Origin: Thecaphora thlaspeos
Taxonomy: Eukaryota > Basidiomycota > Ustilaginomycetes > Urocystidales > Glomosporiaceae
Direction of reading: 5' to 3'
Assembly (NCBI GenBank): GCA_900291925.1
Contig: UWYS01000002.1
Span: 496,001-560,000, forward strand
Length of the DNA: 64,000 nucleotides
The translations under genes and the position numbers were made by a program. Numbering within the stretch: position 1 is the stretch's first letter; every line of letters starts with the position of its first letter. Below the pieces are notes generated by a model, which made no database searches, was not told the DNA's origin, and saw nothing but the letters and a program-made list of their open reading frames with translations. Shown piece after piece: positions 53,951 to 63,062 of this stretch.

Positions 53951-54620
53951 TTTCGTGTAAAGTGGTGTGGTGGTGGAGAGGCGGCGTGGGATGGAGTTGA
54001 AGGTGCGCAGGGAGCAAGGTGCCATGCGAGGAAGACGTTGGTGCGTGGCGAGGTGGGATGTGGGCCTTTTGTATGTACGTTGTGGGGATCACGGATGGGA
54101 GAGCTCGAGGCGCACGCCCCACGCTCTGCAACCTCCTCCTCGGATGGAAGCGCACAGAAAAAGGCAAGAGAGCAAGAAAAAGAAGGGGGCACACGAGAGA
54201 GAGAGAGGGTGGGGTGGAGGCGCCCGCCCCCGGCGAGCGCACGGTGGCGTGATCGGGCACTGCGCCAGTGTCCGTCTGCCTCCCTTTGCCCCCCGCCGCG
54301 CACAGGCCATCTCTCGGCCCCGCCAGGTGGGTAACTTTGACCACATACGTCGTGCGTCAGAGCTCCTCCGGTTAACGCCCGCTCTAGCCTGGCTCGCCGT
54401 CTGCCCCCGCACAGGCTAAGCAACATCAGCCAAGACAAGCCAGAGGATGCGGCTGCGGGAAACGTGCCATCGTCCCGTCTCGCCCCTCACGCCGTGTGCA
54501 GTCGGGGCAATGAGGTCGAACATCGTTTCGCAGCGCTGAGGGCTGGTCAGCCTTGTACATGTACACTGTACATGCGCTTCTCCGGCGGGGGAGAAGGAGA
54601 GGGAGGGACAGGGGAAAGCA
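53951..54620. other. Intergenic region upstream of FKBP12 and downstream of the JmjC gene
   Basis: Both flanking genes are on the minus strand, so this is the FKBP12 promoter. It contains a GAGAGA tract near 54199-54210 and a perfect 12-base palindrome, TGTACATGTACA, at about 54555-54566 followed by CTGTACATG. No coding pattern was recognised. Confidence 0.5.
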
Positions 54621-57600
54621 TCAAGGGTCTGTCGGGAGCTTTCTTTGCCGCTCGTGAAGTCTCTGGATACACGAGCGGGTCAGCCCGTCCAGGTAGTCGT
54701 CGCTCATGTCTTTCGAGAGCGTTTCGTCCCAGAGCTTGCTCGTATCGAAGCTGTCACGCGCTGCACCGTTCGTTGTGGCCGCCTGTTCACTGCGTTTTCC
54801 AACGCCACAAGCAGCCTGTGACACCTTGCGTGCCGTCTCTGGTCGAGGTCTCGGCTTCGCCTTCGCCTTCGAAGACGATGAGGCCCCGCCACCGCCGGCA
54901 CCGACGGACTCGTCGCCGCCGTCCACCTCGTTGGCCGGCGCGGACTTTTCGCGGCGTTGCTTTGCGGTGCGCTGCTTCTTCATCGGAATCGCCGGCGCCT
55001 TCTTCTTGCCCGAGCGCACGACCTCGTCGTTGTCGTCTTCGTCGTCGCTCGAGGCCATGCTCGTCAGCTCGTCCGAATCGCCATCGTCCCCGGACTCTGG
55101 CAGTGCGCGCTTCTTGCGAGAGGCACGCGGCTTGGCCTTCTTCGACACCGGTGTCGTGAGCGCCACTGTCGGTGTCGCCGGCCCGGTCTGCGGCACGGTC
55201 TGCGGCACCATCTTGACCTTTTCCGCGAGCCGTTCGACGACAGTCCGCCCGGCCCCGTCGAACTGGCGGCAGGCGCACCAGGCGTACCAGAGCGTGGTGC
55301 GGAGCGACAGCACGTCTTCCTTCCAGGCGCGATGGTCATTCGTGAGCTCGCGGAACTCGGACGTCAGCTTGAAGCATCGCTCGACATTCTGTGGCGAGAC
55401 AAAGTCGACTGCCACTTTGATGCAGTCGGCCAGGTTGCACACCTGGTGGGCGCATCCGGCCGGGATGAAGACGGCCTCGCCCACTCTTTGGTAGATCCGC
55501 CAGCCTCGGACGCCGTAGCGCTTGAAGAGCTTCACCCGCAGCTCGGCGTCAATAAAGTAGCGCTGGGTATGGATCGGGTCATCCTTGAAGTTGCCGTCAG
55601 CGTCGAGCTCCTCTCGCAAGAACCGGCGTATTGTGTCGGCGTCCTCGGCGCGGAAGATGTCCCAGGCGGCCACGCCGGGCTTGTGCTCGTCGGGCAGGTC
55701 GTCGGACTCGGGCGGCGGCGCGGCGTATAGCATGATGTTGACGGCGTCGGCCATGTCCATGTGGAGCCGCGTCGTGCCCCTGTCGCCGGGTCCTTCCCTG
55801 GATGACCAGGCGTTGTACATCTTGGGGCCGAGGTCCGGCTGGATGACGCCGCGAGGATAGCAGCTGGCGAGATTCATGACGCCGTCGCGCCGCGTGTAGT
55901 CCGGGACTGGGACGACCCGGTTGAAGTCGTCGTAGAGCTCTGGAAAAGTCGCCTTGAAGTCCGCCGATGGCGGCCAGTCCTTGAGCTTCCAGGAGCCCTT
56001 GCCGAGCAGGTTCTTCTTCTCCTCGGGCGCGGCTCCAAAAGTCTTGAAGAAGGTTTCGACGTCGGTTAGAGCAACGAGCCCATCGTCCGTCTTTCCCCAA
56101 CTTGGGTCCCGGTCGCAACGGACGATGTGACAGGCCTCCGCGCCATATCGGTCGATGAAGGCCCGGGGATCCCAGGTATACTTCAAACCGCGAACGTCGG
56201 TCACCAGCAGGGGCTCGCCGTGCTTCCACTCGCGCTCCATGAGGTCGTTGTTCATCGCCTGCGCTCCATAGCAACGCAGCGGCAGACTTCCGGTGATCAT
56301 GTCGGCGGTGACCCCAGCTTTGGTCGACGAGATAGCGGCCCAGTCGACATCGGCGTCCTTGGAGGCACAGGGTTCCTCTGCCGGGCGCATCGTCTCGTCG
56401 TCCTCCCAGCCGGACGCGACCTGCTGTTGTGCCAGCCCCCTGTCGCTCAAGCCCTTCATCACGAGGATCTCCTCCTCCAGGACGTCGACGCGAAGGCGGG
56501 TGAGCGGGATGAGGTCGGCGGCGGTGTGTGTGCGGAACCTCGAGCACATCGAGAGCCTGGCGCGGAGCTTTGACGTCAAGGCGTCGCAAGTGCTGCCGTC
56601 GGCGGTCCGTAATGCCTCTTGGCAGTCAGGGCAGTACTCTCGTCCACAACAGCTGCATAACCAGCTGGCGGAAAAGATGCTGGTGTTGCAGAACTCGCAC
56701 ATCTGTCGGCAGATCGTCTCGCGCTCTCGTCTGAGGGCCGTGGGGAGCCGAGCGTGATCCAGCTCGCGCTCCAGGATGGGCAGCAGCGACTTGGCGATCG
56801 TGCCCTGGATGTGGGCGCAGGCGGCCTCGTCCATGGGCCTGTTGAATGATTCGCGGTGGGGAAGGTCGAACGTCTGGTCGGACTTCCGCGTAGAGACGAA
56901 CTGAGGCGGTATCTTGTCCTCTGCGTCGTTGGCAGCGAAAGGCTGGTCTCTTTCGGCGTCGATGGCGAAAGCCCTCAGGCCCATGAAGCGGCACATATCC
57001 CCCGTAATCTTCCCAATGCACGCCACGCATCTTGGATATGTGTTGTATCTGGGGGCGTTGCACTGCTTGAACTGGACCTCCCATTGCTGTCCGTCCTGCT
57101 CGAACTGGCTCTCCTTTTCGAGTTCGGCCTTGGCTGAAGCGCACGAGGGAGGGTCGGGCCAACATCGTCATGGTCAGCTCAGCTCGCGTGTGGCAAAGGC
57201 GCTAGAGGCAGATTGGGCCGAGGAGGGTTTGCGATCTCGAGATACGTACACGCTGCCGTGCCGCGAAATGGCTTCTTCGAGGCCTGCGGCGACGAGCGGC
57301 CCGTGCGGCCACCATCTTGTACGATAGCGGCGGATGCGCTCATCTTGCTTCTAGCCGTCTCCGCCGCACGTCGTCTCGGGTGACCCTGCGCTTCGGCGAT
57401 GATGTCCTCTGACAGCTCCACGTCCTGCTCTTCCTTGACGATGCCTGAGCCCTCTGCCGGCTGGGCGATGGCGTCCTCCTCTTTGATGGTGGGGGTGCCG
57501 ACATCTGCCGGAAGAGAAGATGCGGCCGATGTGTCATGTGATGTGTCTGAGAGGTTCTGGAGGGCGGCATTGGCGGTGTGAAAGGGACGCTGGTGCTGTG

Positions 57601-57757
57601 CATCCTCGCTGGTGCTGGGGTAGAGGTCTCCGGTCTCTGCCTTGCAGGGCGCTGTAGGGGTTATCTCTGGTTCAGCATCGCAGCGAGCGATGCCGAGTGG
57701 TTTCGACTCCTGGGACACGGCGGCTACGCCCGCAGACCTAAATGAGTGGCCAGGCAT
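54621..57757 (-). CDS. JmjC-domain histone demethylase, KDM3/JHDM2-like, 1006 aa
   Basis: Exons 57757-57250 and 57133-54621 on the minus strand, with a 116-nt intron (GTACGT...TTCAG). The start is the ATG at 57757 (MPGHSFRSAG); the upstream frame is open only from a GTG. After a disordered N-terminus comes a Cys-rich zinc region: QCNAPRYNTYPRCVACIGK, then RQMCEFCNTSIFSASWLCSC and CGREYCPDCQEAL. The JmjC domain has the Fe(II)-binding HxD in TTRLHMDMADAVNIMLY (His627, Asp629) and the distal His732 in PAGCAHQVCNLADCIKVAVD. The C-terminal about 200 residues are basic and Ser-rich, with nuclear-signal-like KKAKPRASRKKR. A zinc module followed by a C-terminal JmjC domain is the KDM3 layout, whose animal and plant members demethylate H3K9. 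Substrate specificity is inferred. Confidence 0.9.
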
Positions 57758-58418
57758 TCCAAGAGAGGGTGAAAGGGCGGCGGTGTGAGGGTGGTAGGGT
57801 GGAAGGGTGGAAGGCCGCGCCAGTAGCGTCAGCGTGATCACGGCGCTAGCAAGCGATCGAGGTGGATGTTGGGATGGTGGCGCTGGCGGGGGCGGCGATG
57901 GTGGTAGTCGTCAAGAAAGTGGATCGTTGCGGCAGAAGTCGGGACGATGTCAGGGAACGCGTCGGTAGCGGGGCAAGGCCAAGGGACGGTGGGGTGCCCT
58001 ACGAAAGGCAAGTGGGCGGGCGGATGAACTATGGGCTGAAGCGGTCGCGATCTCGCTGCATCTCCGCCAGCAGAGACAGGGGCGGCTCTGGAAAGAGCGT
58101 GTGGGTAGCGCGACGGCAGGCGAGGGTGGAGGATCGGGTTTGGAGCGTTGGGCAGTGAGAACACGGGGCTGGCGGTGACTGCGGCGGGAGCGAAGGATGG
58201 AGGGGAGGAAGGAAGGGGACGGGGGTTGGACGTGGAAGGAAGCCAGCAAGGCGGCCGGCCCGCAAAGGCGCGCTGTGCCGCGCCGCGCCGCCTCCACATT
58301 CAAATTGGACGCGCTCTCTGCGCTGCAGGGAAATCACTCGATCTAAGGATTAAAATCACAGTCAGTGCAACTTAATTATTCAGTGTCACACTTATTCTGT
58401 GTCACACTGTGACTCTCA
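57758..58418. promoter_or_regulatory. Divergent promoter between the JmjC gene and the 5-alpha-reductase-like gene
   Basis: 660 bases between divergent starts. Immediately before the right-hand ATG is an AT-rich stretch (58340-58418) with two GTGTCACACT copies (about 58384 and 58399), a TGTGACT variant and TTAATTATT. A further CTGTCACACT lies just inside the ORF at about 58463. These are candidate regulatory sites. Confidence 0.5.
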
Positions 58419-59930
58419 ATGAACGCCGCCGCCCTCGCCCGCCTCGCCCGCCTCGCCAGCCGCTGTCACACTACACCGTGCGCCTCATGCCTCGCTCTCC
58501 ACCACCTCCTTCCCCGCCCCATCGCCACCGAGCCCATCCTCACCATGGCGATCCTCTCAGGCTTCCGCGACTTTCTCGGCCTCGACGCCATCGGACGTCC
58601 ACCCTTCTCGCCCGCCAGCTTCTACTCGCTCGTCCTCTTCAGCTTCAAGACCTGGCCCTTCCTCTCGCCTCTCCTCTCAAAGATCAATGCCCCGCATGGC
58701 CGCTTCAGCTTTGACAGCATCCTCAACGTCAATGGTGAGCCCTTTTTCCCTCCACCCTTGCCCTGGCTGTGTGCAGCGTCCCGTGTTTCGCTGCTGACGT
58801 CCGACGTGCCGTCTCGTTCCCCCCACTCCCAAGGCAACCTGGCGTGGTTCCTGATGGAGGTCCCGTCGCCCCTCATGTTCCTAGCCGCCGTCTCGTCGCC
58901 TCCGCTCTCACCCGAGGTCAGGATCGCCACCGACTCCATCTTTCCGGCCCTCTCCTCGCTGCTATCGCCTTCGCTCGCCGGCTTTCTCTCGCTCCCCTCG
59001 GCCAACCAGGTGCTCGCGCTCCTCTACCTCACGCACTACCTTCACCGCGCCGTCCTCTCCCCGCTCCGCTCGCCCCGCCGCTCGGCCATGCACGTCTCTG
59101 TTCCCCTGTTTGCGCTCGTCTTCAACCTGGTCAACGGTTTCCTCATGGGCAGCTGGATCGGCGGTCGCAGCCCTTGGTCCGCCTTGCCCAGCGCAGCCAG
59201 CACCTCGGCCATCGCCGCCGCATCCCACCTTCCTGAAGTCGTCTACAAGAGCGGCGTCTTCTCGGCTTTCACCGGCAAGCTCGTCAACCCCCGCGTACTC
59301 GATGGACTCGCGTTCCCCGCGCCCGGCCTGATTTCGGCCAAGGTCTGGTCCAGCCCGCTGTGGTACCTCGGCCTGGCCGGATGGGCGATCGGCTTCGCCA
59401 GCAACGTCTGGCATGACGAGATCCTGCTCGACCTGCGGAAGCCCAAAGCCGGCGCCGAAAAGGACGAGAGCCAGGACGGCTCGAAGTTCGGCAAGCCCAA
59501 GTACTCGATCCCCTGTGGCGGGCTGTACCGTTTCATCAGCTATCCGAACTACGTCAGCGAATGTGAGTCTAGAGATGTGGCCTCCCGCTGTGGCTGGGGA
59601 ACCAGTGAGGAGCGACACGGAGCCGGGCTAACGCGCTGCCCTGTCTGCCCTTGGTCTTTATCGATGGAACGCAACACAGGGCTCGAATGGTTTTCCTTCT
59701 CGTTGGCAGCGCTGCACTCGCTCCCGCTGTTTGCCAGCTCGTCGCTGTCGACCGCTAGCGGAATCAAGGATCTGGCCGCCACGCTGATCTCGACGCCGCC
59801 GTTCCTGTTTGCGCTGGTGGAAGTGAGCGTGATGCTGCCGCGCGCCGTCAACGGCCACCACTGGTACCGAGGGACGTTCGGAGAGCGATATCCCAGCGAG
59901 CGGAAGGCCGTCATTCCCTTTTTGCTGTAG
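58419..59930 (+). CDS. Steroid 5-alpha-reductase-like membrane enzyme, up to 431 aa
   Basis: Three exons, 58419-58734, 58834-59562 and 59680-59930 (donors GTGAGC and GTGAGT, acceptors CCAAG and ACACAG). Both introns (99 and 117 nt) are multiples of three without stops, so the unspliced frame is also open; splicing is supported because it restores FDSILNVNGNLAWFLMEVPSP and YPNYVSEWLEWFSFSLAALH. Those blocks and the C-terminal LPRAVNGHHWYRGTFGERYP, SERKAVIPFLL are hallmarks of the 3-oxo-5-alpha-steroid 4-dehydrogenase C-terminal domain, with NADPH-binding residues in the last helix. Several hydrophobic spans predict an ER membrane protein. The true start may be the ATG at 58545 (MAILSGFRDFLG), giving 389 aa. 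The fungal substrate is unknown; sterol or long-chain enoyl/polyprenol reduction are possibilities. Confidence 0.85.
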   Translation: MNAAALARLARLASRCHTTPCASCLALHHLLPRPIATEPILTMAILSGFRDFLGLDAIGRPPFSPASFYSLVLFSFKTWPFLSPLLSKINAPHGRFSFDSILNVNGEPFFPPPLPWLCAASRVSLLTSDVPSRSPHSQGNLAWFLMEVPSPLMFLAAVSSPPLSPEVRIATDSIFPALSSLLSPSLAGFLSLPSANQVLALLYLTHYLHRAVLSPLRSPRRSAMHVSVPLFALVFNLVNGFLMGSWIGGRSPWSALPSAASTSAIAAASHLPEVVYKSGVFSAFTGKLVNPRVLDGLAFPAPGLISAKVWSSPLWYLGLAGWAIGFASNVWHDEILLDLRKPKAGAEKDESQDGSKFGKPKYSIPCGGLYRFISYPNYVSECESRDVASRCGWGTSEERHGAGLTRCPVCPWSLSMERNTGLEWFSFSLAALHSLPLFASSSLSTASGIKDLAATLISTPPFLFALVEVSVMLPRAVNGHHWYRGTFGERYPSERKAVIPFLL

Positions 59931-60295
59931 CTGTAGAGGCTGCCCTGCTGGGCTTGTTGTTGGAATGACGAGCGGACGTTCTCGCTCGCTTATGCGTCGT
60001 GCAGGGTGCCTGTTGTAGCATTGTACTTCAGGTGGTCCGGATATCGGGAGCAGCTGTGCGACACGCGATTTCCGCCTGGCTTTTCTCGATTGATTTCCTC
60101 GAGCGCTTGGTTGGGCGTGGGGGTGCGCAGTCTCGCTGTGTTGCCCGTCAAGGTCGGGGACCTTTCCTTTCTTGCGCTCCACTTCCACTTCGCCACTTGT
60201 TTGCCAATCATCACTTCCTTGCTCTCACGCCACATCCCACCTCTGACCTCACACACATACACACAGCCACACGCAAACTCACACACGCACACAAC
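59931..60295. other. Intergenic region and CA-rich leader of PDCD5
   Basis: 365 bases between two plus-strand genes. The final about 50 bases are CACA/ACAC-rich (about 60250-60295), typical of a 5' UTR. Nothing else was seen. Confidence 0.6.
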
Positions 60296-61044
60296 ATGGA
60301 CGACGAAGAGCTACAAGCTATTCGAGCAGCTCGCATGGCCGAATTGAGGGGCAGCGGTAGTGGCGGAGGCGGTGCCGGATCTTCTAGCATGGGTACGTTT
60401 CCCTCTTCTCTTCTGTCAGACCCTCACTTTTCTTCAACACCCTACTAAAACGCTCTCGCTTCCTTATCCGACAGGTATGGGCTCTTTCCCCGGTTCTTCA
60501 ACGGGAGGTGCAGGTGAACAGTCCGGCTCAGCAGGAGGCGGACAAAATCGGGAAGAGCAACAAGCTCAACAAGAAGAGATGAAACGTCAGATGCTAAGCC
60601 GTATCCTCGACAACGAAGCTAGAGAAAGACGTACGTCCCATCCCTCCCTCCCCCTCGATCTCTTACACCACTTTGTAACACCGACACACTGACGATATAT
60701 TCCATTTCGGTACGACAGTCTCTCGAATTGGACTGGTGAAACCTCAAAAGCACAGACAGATCGCCGACCTACTCATCCGGATGGCTCAGAGCGGTCAGGT
60801 CCATCAACGTATCACTGAAGATCAACTCATCGGTCTACTGGACCAGGTCGATCAGCAGGGTGGTGCAGATGCCGCCACTGGCAAGATCACAGTGAGTGGC
60901 CTGTGTCTTTGCCCTTGGCGTATCCCTCCTCTTTTGTGAAATTTGTTGTAACTGACGAATTTCATCACTGCTTTGCTTTCACGCCGCCAGTTTACGAGGA
61001 AGAAGACGGTGCAGGAGGCCGAGGATAGCGACTTTGACCTTTGA
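60296..61044 (+). CDS. PDCD5: PDCD5 / TFAR19-related DNA-binding protein, 159 aa
   Basis: Four exons: 60296-60392, 60475-60630, 60719-60891 and 60991-61044. Introns are 82, 88 and 99 nt with GTACGT, GTACGT and GTGAGT donors. The start MDDEELQAIRAARMAELRG and the core QMLSRILDNEARERRLSRIG, LVKPQKHRQIADLLIRMAQS, GQVHQRITEDQLIGLLDQV match the PDCD5 three-helix bundle. It ends ITFTRKKTVQEAEDSDFDL, the conserved basic-acidic tail. A Gly/Ser-rich insert of about 40 residues after the first helix makes it longer than the roughly 125-aa human protein. Family members are linked to apoptosis and to prefoldin/CCT-assisted folding; yeast Sdd2 is the counterpart. Confidence 0.94.
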
Positions 61045-61329
61045 TGGGGAAGAGGGGACGACACATTACGCCATAACTTCCTCAGCTTGTCCTGAGCTTT
61101 TGATCCACCGAGGGCGTCACAGGTATAATCACCACTGATCACGAATCGCAACGCATACAGGCACTTTCCGCGGCCCTCGGTCCAAGCTACGAGACCTGTG
61201 TTTGTGCGAGTTTGGAAGACATGTTTCGATGCGCTAAAAGTACATGACTGCATGAGAGGAGAGGAAGGTGGATCCAACGAGCCGCACGGAAAGCCGAGAT
61301 GGACGGCGGAGGGGGCCGAGAAGGGGGTA

Positions 61330-62241
61330 TCAGGGTGGCCCGCCCGGCGCCGGTCCAGCCGTCGCTGCTGCTGCTGCCGCCGCCCTCTGTGTCTTTACGT
61401 GGAAGGTGCATTGCGGTGCCTGGTTGGTCTCTGCCGCGACGACACTGGGGACGTCGAGTTGTGCCAGGGCGCCGCGGACGATGCCGACGGAGTAGGAGAG
61501 GAAGAGCTTGACCTCCCTCGCCGTCTCGTGGTGTGGGCGCGACGAAGACATGGCGCTGAGCGGCTTGAAAGCGTTGTCCTGGAGCACGTAGACGCCGCGG
61601 TGGTTGGTGCGGAGGTTGTCGACCTGCTTGTCCCAGATGGTGGTCCAGAGCTCCTTGCAGACAAACTTAAGGACGTCGAGCGTCTCGGAGAAGCGGGTGC
61701 GTTCGCGCGAAAGCTGCTCAGCCAAGTTGGAGCCGACGTGTAAGCCAATCGCCTCGAGACGCGCGCTGACCATCGAGTCGATCTCGGTCGAGTCCGAGAC
61801 GAGACGACTGCGTTGCGAGCTCGCCTCGCCTGCTGCGGATGCTTGCGTCTCTGTTGATGGGTCGGCCGGGGCGATACCTGCAGCTACCAGCTGCTGCCGG
61901 ACGGCGTGCTGCTTCTTTGCTACGTGGCGCGAGCTCTGTACGATGCTGAAGACCATCTCGGTGGCGAGAAGGTGCCAGGCCTGGCTGTCGACGTACTTTG
62001 GTGCCGGTGTAGCGAGTGCGAGGATATCTGGGGTGATGAGGCCCGCGGAGGAGCCGGCAGCGGCGGAGGTAGAGGAGGAGGCGGGTGCTGACCCAGGGTG
62101 CTCGTCACCCGTGGATGGTAGGGCGGCTGCGATGCTTGGTAGCGAGTGGAGGAGCTTCGAGGAGCTGGAGAGGGCCGAGTGGCCCAGGGAAAGCCTGTCG
62201 CCTGCCGAAGCCGACGAGCTGACCTTGGACATGGGTGACAT
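61330..62241 (-). CDS. TRS33: TRAPP complex subunit Trs33/TRAPPC6 (Bet3 family), 303 aa
   Basis: A single exon on the minus strand, convergent with PDCD5 and divergent from the Whi5/Nrm1-like gene. The Bet3-like domain has YVDSQAWHLLATEMVFSI near residue 80, then MVSARLEAIGLHVGSNLAEQ, LSRERTRFSETLDVLKFVCK and ELWTTIWDKQVDNLRTNHRG, VYVLQDNAFKPL. A C-terminal stretch, KLFLSYSVGIVRGALAQLDV, completes the fold. Human TRAPPC6 is about 160 aa. This one has an approximately 75-residue Ser/Ala-rich N-terminal extension, an Ala/Ser-rich insert in the middle and an Ala-rich tail. Trs33 is a shared subunit of the TRAPP complexes, exchange factors for Ypt1 and Ypt31/32 at the Golgi. Confidence 0.93.
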   Translation of the reverse strand: MSPMSKVSSSASAGDRLSLGHSALSSSSKLLHSLPSIAAALPSTGDEHPGSAPASSSTSAAAGSSAGLITPDILALATPAPKYVDSQAWHLLATEMVFSIVQSSRHVAKKQHAVRQQLVAAGIAPADPSTETQASAAGEASSQRSRLVSDSTEIDSMVSARLEAIGLHVGSNLAEQLSRERTRFSETLDVLKFVCKELWTTIWDKQVDNLRTNHRGVYVLQDNAFKPLSAMSSSRPHHETAREVKLFLSYSVGIVRGALAQLDVPSVVAAETNQAPQCTFHVKTQRAAAAAAATAGPAPGGPP

Positions 62242-63062
62242 GGATGCGAGGGCGAGGGCTGGGGCTGGGGCGTGACAGTGACAGTGACAGTGACAGGAAC
62301 GGTGGAGTTTTTGGAGTTGGATCGAGGACGGCGGGCGGGAGGAGGTAGTTGGATGCTAGTACTGTGGTAGTAGTGTACGTGTTGGAAATGGAAGGAAAGA
62401 AGCGAGGGAGGGGAAGTGGGGAAGCGTGGTGCGCTCGGGCCCACGGCCAAAGAGGCAAGCGCGGCAGGTCGGAAGCGAAAGGCGGCGGTGCCCAGCACGC
62501 ACGCACGTGAGCGAGTTGGCGCGGCGGCGGCGGCTGTTTGGCGCAGGCAGGGTGCTGCTGCTGCTGCTGCCGCGGCCCGTCGAGAGCGGAAGAAAGCAAA
62601 CAGCCACCCAACACACACACACACACCACACACACTCTCTCTCCCTCGCTCCTCACCTCGCTCACCTTCTCGTTCTGCCTCTCTCTCTCTCTCTCCCTCT
62701 CCCTTTCCCTCTCCCTCTCCCTCGGCATCTGCGGCATCCTCCATTGTATCGTTCCCCTCAGCATCAACATCAACATCAACACCACCACTTTACCACCACT
62801 ATACCAAAACCACAGCCAGCCCGCACACCGCTCCCAGCTCAGCCCTGCCCTCTATCCCGTCGCAACGCAGCGCCCTCTCTCTCGTTGTGACCTTTCAGAA
62901 GTGCTCCAGCCTGCCCTCCTAGCAACGTGAGCACGCATCCATCATCAGAGTAGCGCTCTCCCGCACCACACCGCCTCGTCTCGTCTGCGTCACTCAACAT
63001 TCCATCCTCACCCCGGTCTCGCCCCGTCTGCCTTGCCCGCCGCAGATCCCATTGAAAGCAGC
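62242..63062. promoter_or_regulatory. Divergent promoter between TRS33 and the Whi5/Nrm1-like gene
   Basis: Simple repeats fill this region: a GTGACA tract at about 62276-62300 in the TRS33 leader, a GCTGCT tract near 62550-62570, CTCTCT/CCCTCT tracts at about 62634-62725 and ATCAAC repeats near 62761-62780. A likely 5' UTR intron for the right-hand gene runs from 62927 (GTGAGC) to 63045 (CCGCAG). An in-frame TAG just upstream of that donor confirms that coding starts after it. Confidence 0.55.
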
